A stretch of 64,000 nucleotides of DNA from Desmodesmus armatus (lineage: Eukaryota > Chlorophyta > Chlorophyceae > Sphaeropleales > Scenedesmaceae): assembly GCA_007449985.2 (NCBI GenBank), contig VIIQ02000028.1:342001-406000 (forward strand), written 5' to 3'. A model generated the notes under the pieces. That model saw nothing but the letters and a program-made list of their open reading frames with translations. It was not told the DNA's origin and searched no databases. The translations under genes and the position numbers were made by a program. Positions within the stretch are counted from its first letter, which is position 1; each line of letters begins with the position of its first letter. Below are positions 44,401-56,869 of this stretch, in pieces.

Positions 44401-46548
44401 TATCACAACGGTTTCGTCGCCCACCTGCTGTTGCTGCAGCAGCTGCTGCCGCCTGCAGTGCTGCTGCTGCCGCTGGGTCACTGAGTGGGTCCTGCTGGTC
44501 AAGCGCAGCCTCCCCATAGCCCAGCAGGTGCTGACCCAGCAGGGGCGCCAGCGACAGCGCTGCACAGACAACGACCGTGAAAAACAGACAAACATCTCTT
44601 GGTTGTCTGCCAGTTTGCTTGCTAATGTGGGTGACTAGCAGTCAATGGGTTCCTCCGCAATGGCTGCATGGCATGCCAGGGCCCGCTGGCAGCTGCATCG
44701 AGTGTACGCGCACGCAGTCTGCAGGCCCTGGTGGCAGAGCAACAATAATGTGTGAGCTGAGTTGTGTGGCCAACCCACTGCTTCAGCTGCGGCGGCTGTG
44801 GTGGTTACTGGGTGGCTGTATGTTGCTACCCCACACACACCTCGGCGCTTTGCAGCCTGCTGGTAGCCTGCAGGTGCGGGGCCACCCGGGCGCTTGTAGC
44901 CCCCTGCAAGCCAGCAGCAGCAACCGAAGTAGCAGCAGGATGGTCAGCAACCATTGGCTGTGTGATAGACAGCTGCCAGCATGTATCAAACGTGAAGCTG
45001 CATGCCTTGAGCACGCAGAGCCAATACCAACAAGATAACTTGTGAGTGTTAGGCATGAGGGTCATATGCTCGGCTTGTTGTGCGCAGAGCGGTCTGCAAA
45101 CACCTCAACCCTGCAACATGCCCACTGCCCATTACTGGGTTCAGTAGGTGTGTTGGGAGTCGCGGTAGGGGCACTTGTGGTTGCCACCCTGTGGGTCCTG
45201 CCTTGCGTGTTAGTTCAGAAGGTGTTGTGCTGGCTTTGATGTGTTGGTTGTACAACAGTGTTTCTTCCCTGCTTGAAGGACTGACCCATGTGTGTGCGTG
45301 CACGGTATGTGTAGACTGCAGGTTTACAGCTCAGTCTTGAATGCACGATACTATACTCGGTGTGTGTGGCAGTCGCCATGTCTGTGTTTTTTTTAGGAGG
45401 GGGGCTGGTCTTGTCTGACATGTCCTTTGCAGGTTTCCTTGTTTCAGGTGGGCGTCTTTGGCTTACCCAATCGATCAAGTGTAGAGAGTACCGCTTTGCG
45501 GTGAAAGTATCTACTTGTAACAACCTCCCCCCTAATTACCTGTCGAACAGCGCATCCACAAGTGCCAACATGCCGTCACCCCACACACATCAACTACATC
45601 CACGACTGCTGCTGCAGCTGTCGCCACTGCTGCGAGTGCGGGCACACACCACCTAGTTTTCGCTCTCACCATCCGGCCGCTGGTTGCGGTTCCTCCACCA
45701 GTACTGTATCTTGCCCACAGTGGTCCTGAAGTCCTGCAGCGCCAGCTCAGGGGAGGAGTCTGGTGTGAGGCAGTCTGCCATGCCGTCCAGCACACGCTTC
45801 AGCGCCTGGAACTCGTGCTCCAACTCTGGCAGCCGAGCGCCCTGCAGCGCCTTCAGCTGCGCGCCCTGCACACGGGGCCGCCAGGTCTCCAGCCCCAGCT
45901 CTGTTGCAAGGACAGTGGCGCAGGAAAGCAAGTGTGTCAGTCAGCGAGAGTGGAGTATGGAATGTCTGTTTGCATGAAGGGACCAAAAGGTGCGCCCCCC
46001 AGCACACACGCAGCTGCCAGGTATGCAGGCCCTGCCCCACAATGACCCCCAACATGGATGGTGTCATAACACACCCGTAATCACACTACACACCATAGGG
46101 CTTGCCTGTATGCAGCCGAAATTTCATTATCTGAGGAAGTGCCACGCTGCCAAGGCTGCACCTCTCCACCTGCTGGTGACTGACCTGTGCGCACCAGCTT
46201 CCAGAACTTCTCACTGCCTGCAAGGTACTCGCGCTTCAAGTGCCGCTCCATCACTGCGTGGATATTGCTCTCTTCCTGGCTGCCGATGACTACAGGTGCT
46301 GCATATGGCCTGCTGAGGTCACAGGGCACCACCAGGACGCTGCACAGCTGGCGCTGCACGTCATCCCTACGTGCTGTAGGTACTAGGCCACGCTGAACCA
46401 CCATGGTGTTGTCTCTGGCAGTGTTGGCTGCTGCGGCAGCTGCAACAACGGCTGCTGCAGCTGCTGTGGCAGCTGCATAGTCCAAGTCGCTGGGCATCTC
46501 CTCTGTTGCTGCGTCAGGCTGGTCCTCGTGCTCGTTCAGGCCCTCCAT
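41450..46548 (-). CDS. KCTD-like BTB (T1) domain protein
   Basis: Protein of 610 aa with a potassium-channel-tetramerisation-type BTB domain. Such proteins are often adaptors for cullin-3 E3 ligases (family knowledge). Exons: 46548-46185, 45900-45670, 44559-44425, 44023-43980, 43770-43510, 43095-42941, 42540-42193 and 41744-41450, totalling 1833 nt with all phases matching. BTB marks: GLLVLDVGGKIFRTSLNTLL, GEVFIDRNGDIFSYILEYLR and RELQALAREAFFYQLTDLL (about residues 300-420). The region after this (VLYDMAYLETGYMPMEGDEA, HHNLYYNVLLQV, MLNVMFAGHVVDLLL) is not recognised. The tail is acidic, then Q/S-rich. The N-terminal two exons (VIGSQEESNIHAVMERHLKR, IQYWWRNRNQRPD) are joined across a 1.1-kb intron by phase only and might be a separate gene ending at 45658. 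A further first exon (46824 to about 46753, QLFEVQTKIKTDKWWKRIED) could join in phase through an acceptor just before 46551. Confidence 0.75.
43177..43255. repeat. (CAAA)n microsatellite
   Basis: About 19 uninterrupted copies of caaa in intron 5 of the KCTD-like gene (TTTG on the gene strand). Simple repeat, likely length-variable. Confidence 0.95.
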
Positions 46549-49327
46549 GAACTACCAAGGGGCAAAGAAATATCAGCAAGTAAGATGGCGCTTCCTGTGT
46601 GGCGTGTTGTGGGCGAATTGTGTTCCTCAGCTTGATGGGTGCTTCACACTGGTGATCAGCAGTTGTGTGCAACTAACTCGTGCTTTCAAGCTGGATATGC
46701 GCCAGAAAATAGACAAGAAGGCTTGAAAACATCCCACGAACGATGGCGACACGTCTTCAATCCGCTTCCACCACTTATCAGTTTTGATCTTGGTTTGAAC
46801 CTCAAACAGCTGTGCATGAGTCATCCACCAAGTAACTGAGGTACAGGGAACCCCTGGGATGCATGATTTAAAGCAAGCTAAGGAGCTGCTGCATGATTTG
46901 ATCCAGGTATTGTATCAGTCAGGACTAACAGGCTGTGGTGGAACACATTCCTCACTGGGTCATGGCCATGGCGTTGTCACAAATGAGCTGGGGTTGTAGT
47001 AAGATCGCAGAGGCTGAAGCTGCCGTGTCTGTCAACGAAGAGGAGTGGTTTGTGATGCATATGCATGTGCAGCTGAAGCTAGACGAGCTTCGGGGCCCCC
47101 CAACCCTTGGCTCACTGTGACAAAGGGTCTGTTGACTCCCCTAACTCCCTGTCCCAACCCTTGGGGCAGAGGGGTAAATGGTGGGAGTTAGTGAATATAA
47201 AATGACAGATAAGGTGTAATCAGTCTCGCAGGGCTATGGGTATACTAACTCCCACTAACTTCCAAAATTTTAAAAAATGGGCGAATTCTGGTGGGAGTTG
47301 GGAGTTAAATTTCAAGGGAAAGCCGCCTAAACCAGGGAAGTTGGGAGTTAGTGGCAGTTAGTGGCAAGGCATGCGCAGGGAGTTAGGGGAGTTAGCCAGG
47401 GAGTTAGCTGCACAGAACACAGGAGGTGCACCTGTGAGGGCCAGGGGTCGCCCAGGCTCCGCCGTGGGTTGTATGCAAGGATGTATGTGGCAACTGGTGG
47501 GCTTGGCAGCAAGGTGTTCACTGTGAGCCAGGGGCTGTGAGTCAACACGTGGGTCCCGGCGCTATGGGCAATTGTATAGGCATGCAGCAGACCGCAGAGT
47601 ACATCACGCTCGTCTAGCTTCAACTGCACATGCATATGCATCACTTACTACTTCTTTTCGTTGACAGACACGGCAGCTTCAGCCTCTGCGATCTTATTAC
47701 AACGCAGAGTACATCAGTACCAGCCAGAATACAAGCCTATAGGCCCTTCTATGTGCTACGATTACCTATAGGAGCAACAACAGCGGGGGCGGGTGCAAAC
47801 ACTACCAGCGATTGCGCCGCGTGCCTTGCTGTGTGGGCAGTTGCCATTGGTTCAGACGGTAGTGGGTGGAGCCTGTGTCCACAAAAGGGCGGGAAATAAC
47901 CCTTGCGACATGCCAATGCTAACTCCCTTGATTGGGTCCTTAACTCCCCCTAACTCCCTGGTGAGGGTCTTTTTGGTGGGAGCTGGGGGTTAAAAGTCAA
48001 GGGAAACCCGCCTAAGCCAGGGAAGTTGGGAGTTAAAAACAGAAGTTAAAAATTCCACTATGCTGCATTGGCCCCTTCAGACCACGTACAACACAGCTGT
48101 TCAATCAGAAACACCAACTCCCACCATTTACCCCTCCGCCCCAAGGGTTGGCACAGGGAGTTAGGGGAGTCAACAGACCCTTCTGTGACATGAGCTGGGG
48201 TTGTAATAAGATCGCAGAGGCTGAAGCTGCCGTGTCTGTCAACGAAAAGAAGTAGTAAGTGATGCATATGCATGTGCAGCTGAAGCTAGACGAGCTTTGG
48301 GGCCCCCAAACCCTTGGCTCACTGTGACCTGAAGGTGCCTGGCCAGTTACTGTCCTCCTGCTGGGCTGGATGTTGCATCAATGAGCTGGGGTTGTAAGCA
48401 AGAGCCTTTCAGCAAACGAAGGAATGTCTACACCTGGGGTGGCTGTCTCCTAGCGCCTGCACACAGGTTGGTGTTGTCCTGTGCACATAGCACTCTTGAA
48501 CCACACCGGTGTACTGTGCGAATACAAAATGGTGCCTTCCCTGGGTTGTGCACAAAAACTGCGACTTTGCTCACACTGCAGTGGATTACACCAGCATGCT
48601 GTCAAGCACGTGAGCCGCAGCATCAGAACAAGCCCCAACCTCAACAACCCCGCCAGGTGCCGTGTGGCTACCCTAGGACCAGCAGTACACTGCAGGGGTC
48701 AAAAGCAGGAGCCACCTCCTGCTGTGTGTTGCCTTCTGCGACAATACATCCAGGCAGATAGTGACGTCCGGAGAACCACTCAGCCCCCCGACACAGTAAG
48801 CTACCCCACTCACAGGCCACCACATTTGGTGTCCATTGCCGGCACGAATGAATGAGAGTGTCACTGAACTGCACAAGTCAACACCCAGGCGCTGAAACTG
48901 TCGGCAGTCCCCAAACCCCCAAAGCGATACACAGAGGCAACAGCAGTGAAGCTGTTCACAGCCCTAACGCTGTCAGAAAAACACACAGTTGGTGGTAACG
49001 TCTGGCCTACACAGCACCAAGCCACCATGCTGACCTAACCAGTGAACCTAGCCTAGCAGCAGTAGCAGTAGCACACATATGCAGCCACCATCACATACGC
49101 TGCATGTGGCTGGAATCACCACATACACAGTAAGAATCAGCGTCAACAATGGACGCCACCATTGCTCAACATTTGCTGCTGATCCTGCAGCAAAGCCCCT
49201 ACACACAAAACTGCCTGCTGCAAGGACTGCCCGAGTAATAGAAGCTGCTGAAATGAAAGCTAGCTATCTGGCTAGTTAGATAGCATTGACCATATGCCCG
49301 AAGGAACGCAAGTACCTAGCTAGCCAG
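46549..49327. other. Repeat-rich intergenic region
   Basis: 2.8 kb between the KCTD-like start and the GNAT stop. The core (46978-48329) is a composite repeat described separately. A truncated extra copy of its leading motif (caatgagctggggttgta) occurs at about 48376-48394. The part from 48400 to 49320 has no gene I can recognise. A short tagc-rich stretch with inverted symmetry lies at about 49257-49335. Confidence 0.6.
46978..48329. mobile_element. Composite non-autonomous repeat with inverted and direct copies
   Basis: A module of about 140 bp (tgagctggggttgta, then agatcgcagaggctgaagct and cagctgaagctagacgagct) occurs directly at about 46978-47120 and 48186-48329, and inverted in part at 47609-47703. 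Between the direct copies lies a 1.07-kb segment with inverted ends of about 75 bp (47118-47193 and 48112-48189; gggtctgttgactcccctaa). Inside it are many gggagttagtgg-type repeats and a second repeat pair (agggaaagccgcctaaaccag-like at about 47319-47346 and 47999-48023). No transposase is seen, so it is probably a nested non-autonomous DNA element. Confidence 0.65.
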
Positions 49328-52300
49328 CTAGCTAGTCTCCATGGGAGCAGCAGCAAGGGCTGCACCCTGCATCAAAAGCTCGGCACCTGACACACCTGCT
49401 ACGTTCATGCCTATCAACGGCTGCTCATGCTGTGCTGCCACGGGCGCAATGAGCAATGCATCGTCGCCTTGCGGCCGCTGCTGCTGCGCCTGCACCTGCC
49501 CAAACGGCGTCTGTGCCGGCTGCTGCTGCTGCTGGCCACCCACGACTGTGGGCTCTTCCTGCTTGATACCATTTGCATGCACAACCTGCGCCACGATAGC
49601 AGCTGCTGGCGCTGGCGCTGGCATGACACCCTTTTGCGGCTCCGGTTTGCTGCCGGCGTCGTCCTGCTGCTGCTGGTCTGTCTGTGCTGTGCCAAAGCTG
49701 GCATTGCTGGCGCTGCCTGCGGCAACCAAAAACGAGGATGAGTCAAGTCTTTTGTTATGGAAGGTGGGGGTTCGGAAGGGGTGGTGAGGTTCTTAGCACA
49801 CAAGTTAAAAAGCAAGCTTCCTCGGGTGCTGTGGGTTCAATGGCAAAACTGAACTCCTGGGAAATGCAGGCCAATGAAGTGCCAAGCTGCTGATGGTCTG
49901 CGACTGCCACTCCAGCATTACCTGTGGTGAGGTTGCTGGTGGCTCTGCTGCTGCGGCCATAGCCGCTGGTGGCACCCATGTCATGCATGCCCTGACGCGG
50001 TATGCAGCTCTTGCTGGACAGCGCCTGCTTGTCTGCTGCGACGTACACGCGCGCCACAAACGCCTGGTGCCGTACCACAAGGGGCCGCCAGCTGCGAGGG
50101 GGAGGAACCTCCTTGTGCATCTGCAGGAATGGCGACAGCAGTGGTGGCAGCAGCGGCAGAGCGGCACAAAAAAGTGTCAGGAGCTTGTGTCTGGGGTTCA
50201 ACATCCTACACATGGGTGCCCAAGATTACATATCATGCCCAGCCACTGAGCCCAGCATCACTCCTGTCATGATGCGCGTCAGGCTGCTTGATGCTTACAG
50301 TTGGGCTAGGAAACCATGGCGGCTGTGGCTGCAGGACGGCAGTGCTCAAGTGCCCTTGCTGGCGCTGCGTACACGCTGTACTGTGTCACAACTCAACAGC
50401 CACATGCCAAACACTGGCCTGGTCTGGTACACTCACACACAAGCTCCAGCCACAGTCAACTACCTGACCACCCGAACCCAGCCCCCACACACCTGCAGCG
50501 TGTTCTGCATATGCACCAGGTCCGAATCCTCCACATTCCACCCCGCCAGCTGCTGCTCGTTGGTCTCATGGAACCCGAGGTGCTTCCAAGTATTAGACAC
50601 TGATGCCTCACACGTACTGCACAGCAGCAGCCGGGGGATGTTGAGGGCCCGGGCCACATCCTCTATCGCCTCTACCACACAGCGCCCAAAGCCGCGGCCC
50701 CGCTTGCTCTCGTGTGTGGCCACGAAGGGGACCTCGATGTAGTCGGGACCGGTGCGGATGGTGGCGGCAGATAGCGGCTTGCCCTTGATCTGCAGGCAGG
50801 TGTGGCAAAGAGGGGCAGCAGGTGGGGCGGCAGGCAGGCAGGCGAGTGACGTGAGTTGCGCTGTGTGCGGATGGTGGCGGCAGACAGCGGCTTGCCCTTG
50901 ATCTGCAGGCAGGTGTGACAAAGAGGGGCAGCAGGTGGGGCGGCAGGCAGGCAGGCGAGTGACTTGAGTTGCGCTGTGTGCGGATGGTGGCGGCAGACAG
51001 CGGCTTGCCCTTGATCTGCAGGCAAGGGTGGCAGCAGGTCGGACGGCAGGCAGGCAGGCAGGGCGTAAAGTGACTTATGTTGCACAGTGTGCGGGTGGTG
51101 GCAGCAGACAGTGGCTTGACCTTGTCCTCAGGGAGAGGGCTGGTGGTGACCCAGGTGATGCCCAAGTGGTGACCCAGGTTTGAAAGGAGTGCAGGTGTGA
51201 CAGTGCGCAGACCAGGGGGGGGGGGTGAGGCGAGGCCAGGGCAAGGTTAGTCAGGCAGGAGCCTACTGCAGGCCGGACTGTACAGCTGCCTCCACCAGGC
51301 TCACTGCCAAAGACAAGGACACAGATGTTTTGTAGGCACATTTGCTGCTGCACTGGCTTCCATGGCCCCAGCACAGATGCACCCCCACTGCAGTGCCTAC
51401 ACTTGTTGCTGAACCTCATGACTCCTGGTGACTCAGCCAGCTTGCCCACCCACAGTCAAAGCCGGCACTCTCCAGCCCACAGCACAGCACAGCATAGCAC
51501 AGCGCAGCACAGCACCCACCATGAGCATAGGCAGCGGGTCCAGTGGTGCACCCAGCTTGGGGTGTTTCCGTGGCTCTGGCTTGTCGTACTGGCCAGGTGC
51601 AGGCCACATCACGCGCTCACGAGGCACCAGCACCAGCACGCGGAAGCCAGAGAAGTCCTGTGCGGCGAGAAGAGGGTGAGGGGGGGGGGGGGCGAGAAGG
51701 AGGGGGGTCCTCATTTGCTGGTGGGGTCGGAGAGCGTTGGCCCTGACACTGCCGCCACAAGGGAGGGTGGGCACAGGCAGCAGGCGGGCAGGAAAGCCTG
51801 CACACCCCTGAGACAGATGGCTCTACAGATGGCTCACGACGTCACCACTACAAGTACAGACCACAGCTCCTGGCTCTGTAAGTGCAGACCCTCTCCCCCC
51901 CCCACAAAAGCAGTTGCGTGCACCAGGTGCGATGCACACCTGCTGCCCCCCTCCCTTCCCAAGCACACACATACATGTGGTCAGCCTGCAAGGAACCCTG
52001 CCAGCTGCAACTCATGCCCATGCCCTGCCTTTCTGCCATGTCTTTCAAAACAGGATATCACATACTCCCAATCATCAGCTGCCCCCCCCCCCTGTTGCTC
52101 ACATATTCGCCCTCATTCTTGGCCTCCACCCCCGTCACGGTCCAGTCAAGGTACTCATGAATTGTGGCGCTGCGCGGCTTGTTCTCCCCAACCATGCGGG
52201 AGAGCCGCCGGGGGCCAATCTGGCCTGTCTCAAAGGCTTTGAACAGAAACTGCATGTCTGACCTGCACTCCTCTGCCGCCGCTGCCTTGTCCCCTGACCG

Positions 52301-52429
52301 ATAGTCCTTGATAGAGTACAGGACATTGGGCCGCCCTGGCAGCTCGAAGAGTACATCTGTGGGGAGGCTGTACAGCCGCTTGCGGGCCTCATGCAGCATT
52401 TCCAGCCGCTCTCCCCATGCTGTGCTCAT
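49328..52429 (-). CDS. GNAT-family N-acetyltransferase domain protein
   Basis: Protein of 449 aa with a GCN5-related acetyltransferase fold, which transfers acetyl from acetyl-CoA to an amine; the substrate is unknown. Five exons: 52429-52103, 51657-51520, 50789-50493, 50120-49922 and 49716-49328 (1350 nt, in frame). ATG 52429 begins MSTAWGERLEMLHEARKRLY. The fold runs DFSGFRVLVLVPRE (exon 2), PLSAATIRT, YIEVPFVATHES, the acetyl-CoA loop RGRGFG (about residues 185-190), VEAIEDVARALNIPRLLLCS and NTWKHLGF. The RG.G.GR...AIE...LLLCS...TWKHLGF pattern recalls the acetyltransferase region of plant IDM1-like proteins, but no PHD finger is seen. The C-terminus is Q/A-rich. Intron 2 carries tandem copies of the exon 3 start. 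Intron 1 has 11 G near its donor and 13 C near its acceptor (sense). Confidence 0.8.
50753..51130 (-). repeat. 113-bp tandem array duplicating an exon's 5' end
   Basis: The segment around the exon 3 acceptor of the GNAT gene (ctgcag|atcaagggcaagccg) is repeated upstream in intron 2. The gatc landmarks sit at 50787, 50900 and 51013 (113-bp period), and a diverged fourth copy lies at about 51085-51125 (gtcaagccactgtct). Each copy keeps an AG acceptor and the first codons (IKGKPLSAATIRT) before diverging from the true exon. Confidence 0.85.
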
Positions 52430-53061
52430 GGGCAGCCCCCAAAGGTCAAAAACTTTTGGGGGTGTACCTGGTGTACCCGGTCTGAACTGACTTCCCCACT
52501 GCCCAGGTCAAGAGGCAGCCAGGGGCCTGGGGCAGCCCAGGCCAGGCGTGGGCGGTGTTCAGATATCCCGAGTGAACGTGTCAAGCACAAAAGCAAGCCT
52601 CAGCTGGCAGCATATGGGGAGGACTGGGATTCGGTGGGCCCCTACAGAAAGCTGGTCACCCACGGGGGGCCCTAAAGGGCACGAAACGCGACAATCACAC
52701 AGCGAACGCTAGTATATTGGTGTAAAGCTCGTGTGCGAGCGCCGAGACCGGCTGCAGAGGCCGAGAGACGTGATGGGTTGGCGCTATGTCGAGAGGCCGC
52801 AGCCAGGCTGGAGAGATTAATTGACGGAATGAAACATGCTGTGGCTGGTCAGTCAACGCGATAGCTGCCACTTCTCACAGTCACTCTTCCTAAACTTCAC
52901 CATGAGACAGATGGCAAGTTCTACCTCCTCGCAGGGTGAGTGCTCCCTGATGGAACGTAGTCGTGCTGCTTAAGCCAGGTTCAGAGCCGACACAACGCTG
53001 TATATTCCTCAACTGCTGATAGCACCCCTGATCATGCTGAGCTGAGGCCTGCTGGGGAGCG
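52430..53061. promoter_or_regulatory. Shared divergent promoter region (GNAT / FHA-RING)
   Basis: 632 bp between start codons facing apart. No coding sequence recognised and no clear TATA box. A short aggtcaaaaacttttggggg-like A/G switch lies at 52441-52465. Promoter role is by position only. Confidence 0.4.
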
Positions 53062-56000
53062 ATGCTGTTGTGCTTGTCCTCCACGGACCAGCCCTGGGCC
53101 GTTATCCGATGCCAGCCAACGGCAGAGGGCATCGTGCTGGGGCGTTTCTCGTCCTCACCTGAGGTGCCAGCACTGGAACACCCTGCCATTCCTGGCTTGC
53201 TGTCCAGGAAGCACTGCGAGCTGAAGCTGCGACCAGACGGCTTGATCACTGTTGAGGACCTCAAGTCCCTCAACGGCACCTGGGTAGAGAGGGTGGCAGC
53301 CCCCTTGGATGGACAGCAGGTGCAGCAGATGCAGCAGGACGTCATCAGGCTTGAACCCTTCGTGCCTCACGTGCTGCAAGCAGGGGACTCACTGCTTTTG
53401 GGCGGGAAGGACACTGTGCAGGATGGGCAGGGGGGCTGGGTTCCCAACCCTTTCAGATTCCTGTTCACTCCTGCTGTCCCAGCTGCAGCAGCTGGGGCAG
53501 TTGGTGCTGGGGCCCAGGCAGCCGCGGCAGCAGCAACTGGCACAATAGCACAGCACCAGACCCTGCAGGAGGTGAGGCATGTTTTTGAAAGACATAGGCA
53601 GCTTGGGCTTCATGGTATGGATATGTTGGCAAGAACTCGCACCCTCAGCATGTACAGCTGCAAGACCTCCTGCTGATCTTCCTGCTGATACTTTGCTACT
53701 CATGCTGATCCTGTGACTGTAATCCGGGCAGACAAAGCAGCAGTGACATTTACCCATTCCTGCCCCCGCCAAGATGTATGCTTATGTGGCTGGGTGTGCG
53801 TTGCACATGCAGGTGCCTGGTGCTGGTGCTGGTGCTGGTGCTGGTGCTGGTGCTGGTGCTGGTGCTGGTGCTGGTGCTGGTGCTGTGCATCACAGCCAGC
53901 AGCAGCATGACAGGGTCACTGTTACCCGTGATAAGACACTGCAGCGCCGTACTCTGCAGGATGCAGCCCCCAGCAACATCCAACCTCAGTTGCAGCTACA
54001 GCAGCAGCAGCAGCAGCAGCTGCCCCGCAGCAACAGCCGGCAAGCAGCAGCAGCAGGCACCATGCGGGCTCCTGTTGGTGACATGGCCCACCAGCAGCCA
54101 CGCACAACCAGCGTGGTGGGTGTCACTGAGCCAGCCGCCAAGCGCCGCAAGCTAGCTGCACCGGCAGCTGATGCCAAGCCGGACAGCAGGCAGCTTGAGA
54201 GCCCTCCTGCACAGCTGCTGCCTGAAGGGACAACACCATCAGCTGAGGCAGCTGCAAGGCCAGGCCTAGTCGGAGCAGCAGCAGCAGCGGGGGCTGAAAG
54301 CAACAGGCAGTCACTGGCAGGCAGGAAGCGCAGCACAGCTGAACGTCAGCATGTGGCAGCCCTGCACGGCCCGTCAGCACCAGCAGCAGCCGACCCTCCA
54401 CGCCCCGACCCTGTCAGTGAGGCTGCACAGGGTGCTGCCGCCGCCGCTGCTGCTGCTGCCCCGGGCAGCGATGAGGCCATCCTTGTTGGAGTCACATCAT
54501 CAGCAGAGACAACTGCAGGGCGAGGCCCAGTTGCAGCAGCAGCAGCGGCAACTAGGAGCAACAGGCAGCCACTGGCAAGCAGGCAGCATGATACAGCTCA
54601 CCGCCAGCATGCCTCACGGCAGTATCGCCCAGCAGTGACAGCAGCAGCAGCATATACTCTCCTTGGTGACCCTGCCATAGGGACCACACAGGGGGCTGCT
54701 GCGGCAGCCGCTGCTGCTGCTGCTGCTGCCCAAGGCAGTGAAGACGCTATCATAATCACCAGCACCAGTGAGGAGGACGACTTGCTGCTGCCGCAGCATG
54801 GCCGGCGCCTGCGCTCCACACCGCAGCGTGCAGCAGCAGCTGCTGCAGCAAGGCGTGCTGCGGCAGCAGCAGGCAGTACAGACACAGATGCAGCAGCAGC
54901 TGGCAGGTACCCTGCTGCAGGGGTTGCCACAACACATGCAGCTGCAGCAGCAGGGTGTGCTGGTCTGCCAGCAGCAGCAGCAGCTGACATCAGGATGCCA
55001 GCTGCGACAGCAGCAGGAGCAGCAGCAGCAGCTGCTACACCTATGCGTGGCCAGCTGGCAGGAGCACCAGATGCGTCAGCAGCCACCACAGCAGTACCTC
55101 GCCGCAGCCCACGGTTCCCTCAGCAGCAGCAGCAGCGGCCACCGAGCAGCAACAGCAAGGATGTGCGCAAGGTCAGCACCGCAAACTTGGAGTGTGGCAT
55201 CTGCAAGCTGCTGTATGTGGGGCCACACATGTTGTCCTGTGGGCACCAGTACTGTGGCATGTGCTTGGCTCAGTGGTTTGCAGCACACAGCCCACCCACC
55301 TGCCCCTTCTGCAGGCAGACAGTACAGAGTGAGTGTGCTGCATGTCTGGGTCCTTTTGCCACCCGCCAAACTGTGTGGACTGTTGCTGTCTGTCAGAGCG
55401 ATTGCAGCACTAGCATCGCAGTTTGAGACTGTTGGCTGGGTGGACCGCAGATAGCTGTTGAGCATGCTTTGCAGCTTATGTTGCCCTGATCAGGTGCCAG
55501 GCTGTCGATCACCTCCCCCTTTTTGCCCTCTTACCCCAATTCCAACCCTGCCGGTGTGCTGCAGGCGCTCCTGTGTTCATGTTTGGCTTTGACCAGATCG
55601 TGGCTGAGGCCATGGCCTCCTCAGGCAGTGAGCAGCAGGACTTTGCACTGCGCCAAGAAGCCTGGGACGCTATCAAGGAGGACACCACAGCACAGTGGCA
55701 GCAGATGGTCAGCAGCGGAGGCAGCGGCCGTGACGCACCACGGAACCAACCTGCACGGCCAGCAGCAGCAGCAGCGGCGGCAGCGGCAGCAGCGGCGGCA
55801 GGGAGGGGTGGGTCCAGAGGCAGGCGAGGGACAGGCCGGACACAGCCGCAGCAGCAGCAGCAGCACCGGCAGCAGCAGCAGAGGGCTGTTGAGCGTGTGC
55901 AGCTGGGCAGTGGGGACATGCACCTGCTGAATGGGCTAAGGGTGCCGAATGGTCCTATGGCTGTTGCTGCTGCGGCCGCGGGGGCTGCTGGTGGCGGTCA

Positions 56001-56412
56001 TGGTGGCGGGATGCGGGCTGCAAGCGTAGCCAGGGGTCCAGCAGCGGCAGCAGCAGGAGTAGCTGTTGGTGCACGGGGCCGCACACAGCAGGGGCGTGGC
56101 AGGCAGAGAGGTCGCAACAGGCAGCAGCAGCAGCAACAACAACAACAACAACAGCAGCAGCAGCAGCACCAAGCATATGCTGCCGCTGCTGCTGCTGCTG
56201 GTGTTGCCGCTGCGCAGGCTGCCAGGATCGCCACTGCTGCTGCAAGGACTGCTGCCATGCAGGCCCCTGCCTCAAGCAGGCAGCTGGGGGCAGCGGCTAG
56301 GCCGGCTGCTCGGCGGCATGCCATGGCGGGCAGGAATGGAGGTAGATCTCAGGGGCCCAATGCAGCAGACAGGCAGCTGCGCCAGATGGGCATTGATGCT
56401 TTTATACGTTGA
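53062..56412 (+). CDS. FHA-RING E3 ubiquitin ligase (CHFR/RNF8-like architecture)
   Basis: Predicted E3 ligase of 957 aa that would bind phospho-Thr proteins through FHA and recruit an E2 through RING. Three exons (53062-53571, 53813-55328, 55565-56412) sum to 2874 nt in frame. FHA: G27-R28, S48-R-K-H51 and S69-L-N71-G72, the canonical phosphopeptide-binding set. RING C3HC4 near residues 628-672: CGIC, CGHQYCGMC and CPFC with normal spacing. After the RING, FMFGFDQIVAEAMASSG and a helical stretch are not recognised. The 450-residue linker is Q/A-rich with several KR-type patches (AKRRKLAAP, likely nuclear localisation). Exon 2 starts with a GA dipeptide repeat encoded by a ggtgct array; a later acceptor is possible. 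CHFR acts in a mitotic checkpoint and RNF8 in double-strand-break signalling; which applies here is open. Confidence 0.85.
53819..53884 (+). repeat. ggtgct hexanucleotide array coding Gly-Ala
   Basis: About 11 perfect hexamers at the start of exon 2 of the FHA-RING gene. They encode a GA repeat in the chosen frame and may vary in length between strains. Confidence 0.9.
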
Positions 56413-56869
56413 GGGCTTGTCGGGTGTGCAGAGATGGGATGTCCATCAGTTGGCCAGTGTGGGACTTACTGCAGATGTAGGATATAGCGTTCTGGGTGTC
56501 TGTTTGTTGTCGTGTATATAGGGTACACTGGCAGTGTACATGTTGAGTGGGCTGGGAAGTCGCATGCTAGCTGTTGCCACTTTGGATTGCTGGCATTGTG
56601 TGACAACAGCTTGTGACTCAGCAAAGGGTAAAAGGCAATCGCATCGTCTTTGCCACTCTGAAAATACATGTTTTCAAGGGTTGATGTCGGACATCTGGGG
56701 ACTTTCAGGACTATCGGGTGTGCCAGATCAGAAGGTTACCTCGAGGAACATCAGCAGCAGCAGTGGGCCCACGTGGATGATGAGGCGCTTCTTACATAGA
56801 TCATGCTGAGCATGCGCCCTTGATTTGGCCGCCTGAGGGCCACACCGACGCGGACGGGCGGCAACCAGC
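56413..56869. other. Gap between FHA-RING stop and Dicer-like start
   Basis: 457 bp with no coding sequence recognised; 3' UTR of the first gene plus the promoter of the second, both on the + strand. Confidence 0.5.
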
